Shown here piece by piece: positions 55,724 through 64,000 of a stretch of 64,000 bases of DNA. The notes under the pieces were generated by a model. That model saw only the letters and a program-made list of their open reading frames with translations. It was not told the origin of the DNA and did not search any database. The first letter of the stretch is position 1; every line of letters starts with the position of its first letter. The position numbers and the translations under genes are program-made. Source of the DNA: CAVSRC01 sp963750065 (lineage in GTDB: Bacteria > Pseudomonadota > Alphaproteobacteria > Rhizobiales > Kaistiaceae); the NCBI GenBank assembly GCA_963750065.1, contig CAVVPK010000018.1, positions 1 through 64,000 on the forward strand, in the 5' to 3' direction.

Positions 55724-57343
55724 ATGCACACTGCCAATCGCCTTCTCCTGGCCGGCGTGGCAATCGCCATGGTCAGTGGAACGCAGGCCCTCGCCGCGCC
55801 GCATGCGTCCCGGCCGATGCTGCTGGCACAAGCCGCCGACAACGTGCCGGAGGACGCCGTGGCGGCGGCCGAGGCCAAGGTCAAGGCAGCTCGTGAAGCC
55901 TTGCAGCAGGCCATGGCCGACGGCAAGGGCATCAAGGAAGCCCGTCAGGCGCTCCGCGCCGCGATGAAGGAACTCAACGACACGCGCGTGGCCGCTGGAC
56001 TACCACCCGTCAACGAACCACCGGAAGACAAAGCCGAAGCACCGCCGGTCGGCGATCAGCAGCCGCCGGCAGCAGCGGAAGCGCCACCGCCAGCCGATCA
56101 GACAGCGCCGCCCGCGGACGAGGCGAAGGCTCCGCCACCGCCGGAGGCGGCTCCCGTCCCGGCCGCCGAGGCACCGAAGCGCAAGCCGAGGCCGCCAACT
56201 GACGAGGCCAAGGTCCCGCCGATACCAACGCAAGCTCCCGCCGAGCAGGCCAAGGCCCCGCCGCCGGCGCCAGCAGTGGCTCCCGCCGAGCAGGCCAAGA
56301 ACGAGCCGCCGGCCAATCCCCCGCCGCCGGCGATGGCCAATGGCAAGCCGCCGAAATTCGATCCGTCCCTGCTGAAGAAGCCGCATCCACGCTTTGGCGA
56401 CGCGCCGAAGGCTGATGCCGCCGCGCCGCTCCCCAAGCAGGAAGCGCAGATTCCGAAGGGCGGCGAGATCAATGCTGGGGCCGGACGCACCATCGTCCGG
56501 GACGACAGCGGACAGGTGACGGTGCGCCACGACGACACTGTGCGTTTCCGCGAACTCGGCGGCGAGGTGAAGGTCGTCACCGGCCGAGACGGCACAACCA
56601 CCGCCACCGTCAACCGCCCCGGTGGCGTGCAGGTGGTCACGGTGACGGATCGCGACGGCAATATCCTGCAGCGCTATCGCAAGGACCCGAACGGACAGAT
56701 CGAAGTGCTCATCGGCCAGACCGACTCCCAGCGCGACGGCCGCAGGCCGCCACCGCCGCCCAAGGCGCCGGCACCGAACGCGACTTTCAACTTCCGGGTC
56801 CAGCTGCCGCCGCTGAAGCTCAACATTCCCCGCGATCAATATATCGTGGAGAGCAGCCGTGCTTCGCGCCGAGAGCTCACCCAGGCCTTCTCGGCGCCGC
56901 CGGTCGAGAAGGTCGAGCGTCCCTACTCGCTCGAGGAGATCCGGCGCAGCGACCGCATCCGCAACAAGGTGCGCCGGGTCGATTTCGACACGGTCACCTT
57001 CGAATTCGGCAGCGCCGTGCTACCGGACGACCAGATCGCGCAGATGCAGGCCGTCGGCGAGGCCATGCGCGCCGTCATCGACCAGCACTCCGACCAGGTC
57101 TTCCTGATCGAGGGCCATACCGACGCAGTGGGCTCGGACCTGGCCAACCTGGCGCTGTCCGACCGGCGCGCGCAAACGGTCGCGGAAATCCTCACCTATT
57201 ATTTCGCGATTCCGCCGGAGAACCTGGTGACCCAGGGCTATGGCGAGGAGTTTCTGAAGGTGCCGACCACCGGGCCGGAGCGCGAAAATCGCAGGGTCGC
57301 CTTCCGCAACATCACGCCGCTGATGCGTATGGGCGGCCGCTGA
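55724..57343 (+). CDS. OmpA-family protein with a long proline/alanine-rich segment
   Basis: A 539-residue exported protein. A signal peptide (RLLLAGVAIAMVSGTQALAA) is followed by a helical stretch with VAAAEAKVKAAREALQQAM, then about 110 residues dominated by proline, alanine, glutamate and lysine with imperfect repeats (APAEQAKAPPPAPAVAPAEQ, then AKNEPP). A central beta-rich region of GRDGTTTATVNRPGGVQVV type follows, and a C-terminal OmpA peptidoglycan-binding domain: FEFGSAVLPDDQ, FLIEGHTDAVGSDLANLALS and DRRAQTV, then ENRRVAFR. It probably spans the envelope and anchors to peptidoglycan. The function of the middle region is unknown. It ends before a strong terminator. Confidence 0.88.
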   Translation: MHTANRLLLAGVAIAMVSGTQALAAPHASRPMLLAQAADNVPEDAVAAAEAKVKAAREALQQAMADGKGIKEARQALRAAMKELNDTRVAAGLPPVNEPPEDKAEAPPVGDQQPPAAAEAPPPADQTAPPADEAKAPPPPEAAPVPAAEAPKRKPRPPTDEAKVPPIPTQAPAEQAKAPPPAPAVAPAEQAKNEPPANPPPPAMANGKPPKFDPSLLKKPHPRFGDAPKADAAAPLPKQEAQIPKGGEINAGAGRTIVRDDSGQVTVRHDDTVRFRELGGEVKVVTGRDGTTTATVNRPGGVQVVTVTDRDGNILQRYRKDPNGQIEVLIGQTDSQRDGRRPPPPPKAPAPNATFNFRVQLPPLKLNIPRDQYIVESSRASRRELTQAFSAPPVEKVERPYSLEEIRRSDRIRNKVRRVDFDTVTFEFGSAVLPDDQIAQMQAVGEAMRAVIDQHSDQVFLIEGHTDAVGSDLANLALSDRRAQTVAEILTYYFAIPPENLVTQGYGEEFLKVPTTGPERENRRVAFRNITPLMRMGGR

Positions 57344-57363
57344 TCGCCACGAGCACATGCCAG

Positions 57364-57393
57364 GGGCGCGCTCTTTCGGGCGCGCCCTTTTTT
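57364..57393 (+). terminator. rho-independent terminator between the OmpA gene and aapP
   Basis: Stem GGGCGCGC / GCGCGCCC with an 8-base loop, followed by six T, 20 bases past the OmpA stop. The aap operon converges on it and may use it as well. Confidence 0.88.
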
Positions 57394-57411
57394 CGTCGGA
57401 AGCCTTCCGGC

Positions 57412-58206
<795 letters not shown>

Positions 58207-58220
58207 GGGGCTTCCCTCGT

Positions 58221-59786
58221 TCAACGCCTGTGGCCGGTATCAAGCCGGCGTTCCGTGTACATGGAGTACCGCGACATGCCGAAGCAGAAGAGCCAGAAGA
58301 CGAAGGCGGCGAAGACGTAGCCGGTCGCTGGCGTCTTGTAGGTGGTCCAGTTCGAGTCGCTGAAGTTGAGCTGGACGATGCCGAGCAGATCGAACAGCCC
58401 GATGATGAGCACCAGGCTGGTGTCCTTGAACAGGCTGATGAAGCTGTTGACGATGCCCGGAATGACGATCTTCAACGCCTGTGGCAGGATGATCATCTGC
58501 ATCATGCGCCAGTATGGCAGGCCGACCGCTTGCGCCCCCTCGTACTGGCCCTTGGGGATCGCCTGCAGCCCGCCGCGCACGGTCTCCGCCATATAGGCCG
58601 AGGTGAACAGCGCGACGCCGATCAGCGCCCGCAAGAGCTTGTCGAAGTTGACGCCCGGCGGCAGGAACACCGGCAGCATGACGCTCGACATGAACAGCAC
58701 GGTGATCAACGGCACGCCGCGCCAGAACTCGATGAAGACGATCGACGCGAACTTGATCACCGGCAGGTTCGAGCGCCGGCCGAGCGCCAGCAGGACGCCG
58801 ATCGGCAGCGAACTGACCATGGCGACGATGGCGACCACCAGGGTCACCAACAGGCCGCCCCAAAGCTGGGTCTCGACGTAAGACAGGTGAAAATCGAAGG
58901 TCAGCAATGCGACCACCACCAGGAACCCGATGATGATCGCCCACACCGTCCACAGCGTTCCGCTGCCGGGCCGCTCGCGCGTGTTGTAGATCGCGAACGA
59001 TCCCGCCGCCACGGCGATGGCCGCGGCAATGCCGGTGAGGATCGTGAAGGTGGGCAGCGACAGTCCGGCAAGCGCAATCGGCGGATCGGGAAGCACGAAC
59101 GGCGCAATCGCCAGCACGATCGTCGCCACCGCGGCAATGGTCGCCGTGCGCCCGGCGGACGAGCCGCTCATGGCACCGGCCACTACGCCGGTCATCACGC
59201 AGCCGATCAGCAGCAAAGTGGCAACAAAGCCGGCGGGAAATTCGAAGTGGCCGCCGGTGAGCAGGATCAACGCGGCAATCGGGAAGACGACCAGCAGGAA
59301 GATCGCGTTCTCGCGCTTGAACGGAACCCGCGGGATGGCCATCGGGATCAGGCCGGCGACCAGCAGGATCCCCGTCAGGTTGACTCGCCAGCGCTCGTCG
59401 ATTGGGTAGCGGCCATACATGAATTGGGCGAACTTGGCGTCGACGAAGGCCCAGCAGGCGCCAGTCCCCGGCACCAGGCAGGCATCGCGGCTATCGCCCA
59501 CCCAGACGGCATGGACGAACGCCCAGTTGATAATCGGCGGCACGATCCATGCGACGAGCGCCAGGCCGATGAGCGTCAGGACGGTGTTGGTGACGTTCGA
59601 AAACAGATTGGCGCGCAGCCAGCCGATGGCACCGACCTCGCTCGGCGGTGGCGCCAAGGTCGGCTCTTCCTCGAGCCGATAATAGGCGAACTGTGCGGCC
59701 GAGCCTCGCTCAACGGCAGCGCCCTTGTGGTGCCGGGAGGTGCGGCGCCGCCGGTCGCCGTCGTCCATGATCGTGTCGTCAGCCAT
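58221..59786 (-). CDS. aapM: general L-amino acid ABC transporter permease AapM, with a large internal membrane insertion
   Basis: A 521-residue permease, well above the family's usual 380-400. The N-terminal part (WLRANLFSNVTNTVLTLIGL) and the whole C-terminal permease domain (WGGLLVTLVVAIVAMVSSLP, ALGLP-type QAVGLPYWRMMQMIILPQAL) are standard. Between about residues 181 and 300 there is an extra block with roughly four hydrophobic segments and short loops (PAGFVATLLLIGCVMTGVVA, TATIAAVATIVLAIAPFVLP, LPTFTILTGIAAAIAVAAGS, TVWAIIIGFLVVVALL), placed just before the SYVETQLWGG loop. The frame is intact throughout. It sits 3 bases after aapQ. Confidence 0.92.
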   Translation of the reverse strand: MADDTIMDDGDRRRRTSRHHKGAAVERGSAAQFAYYRLEEEPTLAPPPSEVGAIGWLRANLFSNVTNTVLTLIGLALVAWIVPPIINWAFVHAVWVGDSRDACLVPGTGACWAFVDAKFAQFMYGRYPIDERWRVNLTGILLVAGLIPMAIPRVPFKRENAIFLLVVFPIAALILLTGGHFEFPAGFVATLLLIGCVMTGVVAGAMSGSSAGRTATIAAVATIVLAIAPFVLPDPPIALAGLSLPTFTILTGIAAAIAVAAGSFAIYNTRERPGSGTLWTVWAIIIGFLVVVALLTFDFHLSYVETQLWGGLLVTLVVAIVAMVSSLPIGVLLALGRRSNLPVIKFASIVFIEFWRGVPLITVLFMSSVMLPVFLPPGVNFDKLLRALIGVALFTSAYMAETVRGGLQAIPKGQYEGAQAVGLPYWRMMQMIILPQALKIVIPGIVNSFISLFKDTSLVLIIGLFDLLGIVQLNFSDSNWTTYKTPATGYVFAAFVFWLFCFGMSRYSMYTERRLDTGHRR

Positions 59787-59789
59787 TTC

Positions 59790-60983
59790 CTACCGCTCCA
59801 CCAGAGCGACGCGCTCATTGAACCAGTTCATGAATGCCGAGGTCACGAGACTGATGGCGAGGTAGACGACCATGGTGATGAAAATGACCTCGACTGCCTG
59901 GCCGGTCTGGTTGAGCACCGTGCCGGAGAAGATCGAGACGAGATCGGGATAGCCGACGGCGACGGCGAGCGAAGAGTTCTTGGTCAGGTTCAGGTACTGG
60001 CTGGTCAGCGGCGGAATGATCACCCGCATCGCCTGCGGGATGATGACCAGGCGGAGCGCGGTCCCCGGCCGCAGACCGAGCGCGTAGCTGGCCTCTGTCT
60101 GGCCGTGCGCCACCGCCAGGATGCCGGCACGGACGATCTCGCCGATATAGGTCGCCGTGTAGAGCGTCAGGCCAAGCAGCAAGGCGATGAACTCGGGTAT
60201 GACGTGGATGCCGCCAACAAAATTGAAGCCCTGAAGCTTGGGATATTCGAACGATGCCGGCATGTCCGTCACGATGAAGACGAGCAGCGGCAATAGGATC
60301 AGGATGCCCAGGCTGACTTTGAATGTCGGAAAGATCTGCCCAGTGTTCATCTGGCGCCGGTGCGCCCAGCGCGCCAGAATCGCGATCACCGCGATCGCGG
60401 CGAGGATGGCAATTCCGGTTGCGAAGAACGCCTCGTGGAACATGAGACGCGGGAGGATCAGGCCGCGATTGCTGAGATTTGCGCCGAGCGGCAGGCCTAT
60501 GCCCTGGCGCGGGGACGGCAGGACTGACAGGACGGCCTTGTACCAGAACAGCAGCTGCAGCAGCACGGGGATGTTGCGCAAAGTCTCGACATAGATGGTC
60601 GCGATCTGGGCGATCAGCCAGTTCTTCGACAGGCGCGCGATGCCCAGCATGAAACCGATGATCGACGCGAAGACGATGCCGAGCGCCGCCACCAGCAGGG
60701 TGTTGAGCAGGCTGACGAGAAACGCCTGGCCGTAGGTGGATTCGGCGCTGTAGGGGATCAGCGACTGCAGGATGTCGAAACCGGCGCGCGTCCACAGGAA
60801 GCCGAAACCCGAGGCAATGTGGGCGCGCTGAAGGTTTTCGATGGTGTTGGCGGCGATCCACCAGAAGAAGCCGATGAGCGCGATCGCCAACGCCGCCTGA
60901 AAGACGACGGCGCGAAATCTCGGATCGTAGATCAGCGACGAACGCTGGTGCGGCAGCCTCGCCGCATCGTCCTGAACCGCCAT
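59790..60983 (-). CDS. aapQ: general L-amino acid ABC transporter permease AapQ
   Basis: A 397-residue permease of the polar amino acid family, with the AapQ features: an N-terminal segment YDPRFRAVVFQAALAIALIG, a long periplasmic loop, and the permease signature AVAHGQTEASYALGLRPGTA followed by LRLVIIPQAMRVIIPPLTSQ. Length is normal, unlike its partner AapM. It starts 91 bases after aapJ. Confidence 0.95.
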   Translation of the reverse strand: MAVQDDAARLPHQRSSLIYDPRFRAVVFQAALAIALIGFFWWIAANTIENLQRAHIASGFGFLWTRAGFDILQSLIPYSAESTYGQAFLVSLLNTLLVAALGIVFASIIGFMLGIARLSKNWLIAQIATIYVETLRNIPVLLQLLFWYKAVLSVLPSPRQGIGLPLGANLSNRGLILPRLMFHEAFFATGIAILAAIAVIAILARWAHRRQMNTGQIFPTFKVSLGILILLPLLVFIVTDMPASFEYPKLQGFNFVGGIHVIPEFIALLLGLTLYTATYIGEIVRAGILAVAHGQTEASYALGLRPGTALRLVIIPQAMRVIIPPLTSQYLNLTKNSSLAVAVGYPDLVSIFSGTVLNQTGQAVEVIFITMVVYLAISLVTSAFMNWFNERVALVER

Positions 60984-61074
60984 TCTTCACCACCCCCGGC
61001 GGTACCGGCTTGTTTCCGGTTACCGACTGACCGGGCGGACCATGACGGCCCGCCCGGCTGTTTCGTCTTGTCGA

Positions 61075-62094
61075 CTAGCGGATCGGCATGCCGTACTGGA
61101 TGCCGCCCTTGGTGGTCCACAGGGCGTTCAAACCACGGGCAATATGCAGCGGCGAATCCGCGCCGATGTTGCGGTCAAAGATCTCGCCGTAGTTGCCGAC
61201 GGCCTTGAGCAGGTTCGCGGCCCAGTCATTGGTGAGGCCCAGCGCCTCGCCGAAGGTGCCGTCGGTCCCGAGCAGGCGGCGGATCTCCTGATTGTCGCTG
61301 GTCTTCATCTCGTCGACGTTCTTCTGCGTCACGCCCAGCTCCTCGGCGTCGAGCAGCGCGTAGCTGACCCACTTGACGATGTTGAACCACTGGTCGTCGC
61401 CCTGGCGCACGACCGGACCCAGCGGCTCCTTGGAGATAATCTCCGGAAGGATGATGTGATCGTCCGGATTGGTCAGGGCCAGGCGCGAGGCATAGAGGCC
61501 TGAAGCGTCGGTGGTGTAGGCATCGCAGCGGCCCGAATCATAGGCCTGAAGCGTCTCATCGAGCTTCTCGAATGCGACCGAGTTGTATTGCATGTTGTTG
61601 CGCTTGAAGTAGTCGGCCAGGTTCAGCTCGGTCGTCGTGCCGGTCTGTACGCACACCGAGGCGCCGCCGAGCTGCAGCGCGGAGGTGACGCCGAGCGACT
61701 TCTTCACCAGGAAGCCCTGGCCGTCATAGTAGTTGACGCCTGCGAAGGTCAGGCCCAACGACGTGTCGCGCGACATGGTCCAGGTCGTGTTGCGCGCCAG
61801 CATGTCGATTTCGCCGGACTGCAGCGCGGTAAAGCGCTCCTTGGCGGTCAGCGGCGTGAATTTCACCGCTTTGGGGTCGCCGAAGACGGCGGCGGCCACT
61901 GCACGGCAGTAGTCGACGTCGAATCCCTTCCATTCACCCTTATCGTCGGTCGACCCGAAGCCGATCAGGCCTGTGTTGACACCGCATTGCACGTAGCCTT
62001 TCGCCTTCACGTCTTCCAGCGTTGTCGCATTGGCGGAACTAACAACAAATGCAGCAACGGCGCCGACTGCAATCGTCAGAAGCGTAGCTTTCAT
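61075..62094 (-). CDS. aapJ: general L-amino acid ABC transporter substrate-binding protein
   Basis: A 339-residue periplasmic binding protein with a signal peptide (KATLLTIAVGAVAAFVVSSA) and the SBP3 pattern: LEDVKAKGYVQCGVNTGLIG, KGFDVDYCRAVAAAVFGD, FTALQSGEIDMLARNTTWT and GASVCVQTGTTTELNLADYF. AapJ proteins bind a wide range of L-amino acids. The ATG at 62092-62094 has a strong GGAGGGGAG ribosome site. It is the first gene of the aapJQMP operon and is divergent from metC. Confidence 0.96.
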   Translation of the reverse strand: MKATLLTIAVGAVAAFVVSSANATTLEDVKAKGYVQCGVNTGLIGFGSTDDKGEWKGFDVDYCRAVAAAVFGDPKAVKFTPLTAKERFTALQSGEIDMLARNTTWTMSRDTSLGLTFAGVNYYDGQGFLVKKSLGVTSALQLGGASVCVQTGTTTELNLADYFKRNNMQYNSVAFEKLDETLQAYDSGRCDAYTTDASGLYASRLALTNPDDHIILPEIISKEPLGPVVRQGDDQWFNIVKWVSYALLDAEELGVTQKNVDEMKTSDNQEIRRLLGTDGTFGEALGLTNDWAANLLKAVGNYGEIFDRNIGADSPLHIARGLNALWTTKGGIQYGMPIR

Positions 62095-62326
62095 GGACTC
62101 CCCTCCAGCTTGGTAACGAGTTCGGCGACGGCCACACGGCCCGCGCCCTTCCGGACTACTTCCTTTTGTGGGTGCGTTCGCCCCAGAACACCCAAAGCAG
62201 TTTTGCTCCAGGCCAATTGACCGAACCATCACAGGCCATTATTCGATATGGGTCAAGGGTATCGCCGGGGCAGCCAAGATCGCCATCTGCCCGTTCAGGC
62301 GCCAATCCGGCGATCTAATCAGCAGC

Positions 62327-63517
62327 ATGACCAACCACCTCGGCGATGGGCCGCGCGCCGCAAAGCTCGCTACCCGCCTCGCACATACCGGTCGCGACAA
62401 GAGCCTGACCGGTCCCTTCGTCAACCCACCCGTTATCCATGCCTCGACGGTACTCCACGATTCCGTCGACGACATGCAAGATGGGCGCCAGCGCTACACC
62501 TATGGCCGCCACGGCACGCCGACCAGCGATGCACTCGAGGCGGCGGTCAACGAAATTGAAGGCGCGGCGGGAACGGTGCTGTGCCCGTCGGGTCTGGCGG
62601 CCTCGACGGTTGCCCTCCTCTCCTGCCTATCGGCGGGTGACCGTATCCTCATCGTCGACAGCGTCTACGGCCCCGTCCGCCGCTTCGCCGGAACCGTGCT
62701 GGCCCGTTTCGGCATCGAGGCGGCCTATTACGACCCGGCGATCGGCGCCGGCATCGAAGATCTGTTCACCGACAATACCCGCGCCGTCTATCTGGAAGCG
62801 CCGGGCTCGCTGACCTTCGAGATGCAGGACGTGCCGGCCATCGCCGAAGTGGCGCACCGCCACAATGCGACGGTGCTGTTCGACAACACCTGGGCAACGC
62901 CGATCTACTTCCGGCCGCTCGACTTCGGCGTCGACCTCTCGATCCATGCTGCGACCAAATATCTCGGCGGCCATTCCGACGTGATGCTGGGCACCGTCGC
63001 AGCCAATGATGCCGCCTGGCCAAAGCTGAAGGAAACGCACAAGTTCCTCGGCATGCATGTCGCCCCCGACGATGTGTTCCTCGGCATGCGGGGCCTGCGC
63101 ACGCTGGCCGTTCGCCTCGATCGTCATTATGCCTCGGCGCTCAAGGTGGCCAGATGGCTTGCCGAGCGACCGGAAGTCTCCCGCGTCCTTTATCCCCCGC
63201 TCCCGTCCGATCCCGGCCATGCGTTGTGGAAACGCGACATGAGCGGCGGCTGCGGCCTATTCGGCGTGATCTTCGGCGGCTGGAGCGAGGATCAGGCCAA
63301 GCGCTTCATCGACGGTCTCAGCCTGTTCGGCATCGGCGCCTCGTGGGGCGGCTTCGAAAGCCTCGCCATCCTGGCGCATCTCACCTGGGGCCGCACGGCC
63401 GTCCGGTGGAAGGCGGAAGGACCGCTGGTCCGCCTGCATATCGGGCTCGAGGATGCCGACGATCTGATCGCCGACCTCGACGCCAGCCTGTCCGCCGTCA
63501 GGCGCCTGTCCCCCTGA
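62327..63517 (+). CDS. metC: cystathionine beta-lyase
   Basis: A 396-residue PLP enzyme of the Cys/Met metabolism family that cleaves cystathionine to homocysteine, pyruvate and ammonia. The PLP lysine K211 is in SIHAATKYLGGHSD. VNPPVIHASTVLHDSVDDM, YGRHGTPTSDALEAAV and YLEAPGSLTFEMQDVPAIA are typical of the MetC branch. The ATG at 62327 gives MTNHLGDGPRAAKLATRLAH; the frame is open upstream, but that part lies in the aapJ promoter gap. The 3' end overlaps the convergent glycosyltransferase gene by 20 bases. Confidence 0.95.
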   Translation: MTNHLGDGPRAAKLATRLAHTGRDKSLTGPFVNPPVIHASTVLHDSVDDMQDGRQRYTYGRHGTPTSDALEAAVNEIEGAAGTVLCPSGLAASTVALLSCLSAGDRILIVDSVYGPVRRFAGTVLARFGIEAAYYDPAIGAGIEDLFTDNTRAVYLEAPGSLTFEMQDVPAIAEVAHRHNATVLFDNTWATPIYFRPLDFGVDLSIHAATKYLGGHSDVMLGTVAANDAAWPKLKETHKFLGMHVAPDDVFLGMRGLRTLAVRLDRHYASALKVARWLAERPEVSRVLYPPLPSDPGHALWKRDMSGGCGLFGVIFGGWSEDQAKRFIDGLSLFGIGASWGGFESLAILAHLTWGRTAVRWKAEGPLVRLHIGLEDADDLIADLDASLSAVRRLSP

Positions 63518-64000
63518 CCGAGAACAGGTGGATGTCGACACGCCGCATCTTGCGCGTGTCGATGCCCTTGACCCGGCCGCGCTCGACCGGGTCGAGACCG
63601 AGATCGTCGGCGCGCTGGCGGAAGGACGAAATCTGCGTCGTATCGACGGCGGCGATGCGGCAGCCCTTCACGTTGAGGAAATCCGCTGCGCCCCATCCGT
63701 CCGTAATGAGCGTGCGGCGGCCGGCGACGAGGACCAGGCTCTCCTCCGGGAAGCCGGCGGCGGCGAAGGCCGGGTCAGCGCAGATCACATTCTCCCGGCC
63801 GACGGCGACGACCCGCTCGGCGACGCGCAAGCTGCTCAGCCCTGGAACGATCGATCCGAAGAAGCCCAGGTAGATGAACGCCGCCGACAGGATCGCCAGG
63901 ATCGTCGCCGCCACGGCCGTGCCCCGCTTCAGCCATAGCCAGGCCACCGGCCCGAGAATACCGCCGACGACAAAGGCGGCGAAGGCGGCGAGCGGAAAGC
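63498..64000 (-). CDS. C-terminal part of a GT39/ArnT-type membrane glycosyltransferase (cut by window edge)
   Basis: About 167 C-terminal residues are in the window and the frame is open to the edge. Three hydrophobic helices come first (LAAFAAFVVGGILGPVAWLW, AVAATILAILSAAFIYLGFF). A soluble tail follows with AAAGFPEESLVLVAGRRTLI and DGWGAADFLNVKGCRIAAVD, then VKGIDTRKMRRVDIHLFSV. This tail matches the periplasmic end of ArnT-like glycosyltransferases that use polyprenyl-phosphate sugars. The family call is inference because the catalytic N-terminal region is outside the window. Confidence 0.65.
   Translation of the reverse strand, partial: FPLAAFAAFVVGGILGPVAWLWLKRGTAVAATILAILSAAFIYLGFFGSIVPGLSSLRVAERVVAVGRENVICADPAFAAAGFPEESLVLVAGRRTLITDGWGAADFLNVKGCRIAAVDTTQISSFRQRADDLGLDPVERGRVKGIDTRKMRRVDIHLFSVRGTGA

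Overview
The window looks like chromosomal DNA of a GC-rich alphaproteobacterium, most likely of the order Hyphomicrobiales (Rhizobiales). The evidence is the gene order lon, hupB, tRNA-Val, tRNA-Asp, nuo operon; the block tig, clpP, clpX, lon; the block valS, popZ, tolC, pcm; a general amino-acid (Aap) ABC system; and single-copy glnB-glnA. This reading rests on recognised families and synteny; no species is claimed. No prophage, insertion-sequence transposase or CRISPR array was seen. The one mobile-looking feature is a 276-bp intergenic element with about 35-bp inverted ends.

Layout. 1-10182 (minus strand): complex I genes nuoA to nuoK (nuoK cut by the edge), interrupted by two extra genes: a DUF3291-type gene between nuoF and nuoG and a small exported SPOR-like protein between nuoI and nuoJ. 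nuoD, nuoE, nuoF and the DUF3291 gene carry about ten apparent indels that look like sequence errors. 10183-18352: a PH-domain membrane protein, tRNA-Asp and tRNA-Val, hupB, lon, clpX, clpP, tig and tRNA-Leu, a proteostasis block. 18523-25374: NAD(P)HX repair enzyme, glnB-glnA with a sigma-54-like promoter, two tandem paralogous exported proteins of unknown function, and a frameshifted FG-GAP-like protein. 25433-36793: valS, the inverted-repeat element, popZ, tolC, pcm, and an RND efflux pump with adaptor divergent from a TetR regulator, with a perfect palindrome between them.

37021-46897: an ArsB/NhaD-type permease, tRNA-Cys, then a vitamin B12 region. This comprises btuB-btuC-btuD (minus), btuF-cbiB (plus), and cobU-cobQ (minus) behind a clear cobalamin riboswitch. 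It joins corrinoid uptake to late cobalamin assembly and salvage. cobQ has no stop at its usual end and stays open antisense through all of cbiB.

46950-64000: amtB followed by a second PII gene (reverse of the usual glnK-amtB order) behind a sigma-54-like site; a small membrane protein, tRNA-Asn, an acyltransferase, a photolyase; a sulfur and amino-acid group (cysteine synthase, alanyl-tRNA editing protein, LysE exporter, mercaptopyruvate sulfurtransferase); a proline-rich OmpA protein; the aapJQMP amino-acid transporter with an enlarged AapM; cystathionine beta-lyase; and the C-terminal part of a GT39-type membrane glycosyltransferase at the right edge. Nitrogen handling (glnB, glnA, amtB, glnK, aap) and sulfur amino acids are recurrent themes. 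Most of the window is ordinary core genome. The least explained items are the two extra genes in the nuo operon, the paralogous exported pair near glnA, the AapM insertion and the inverted-repeat element.
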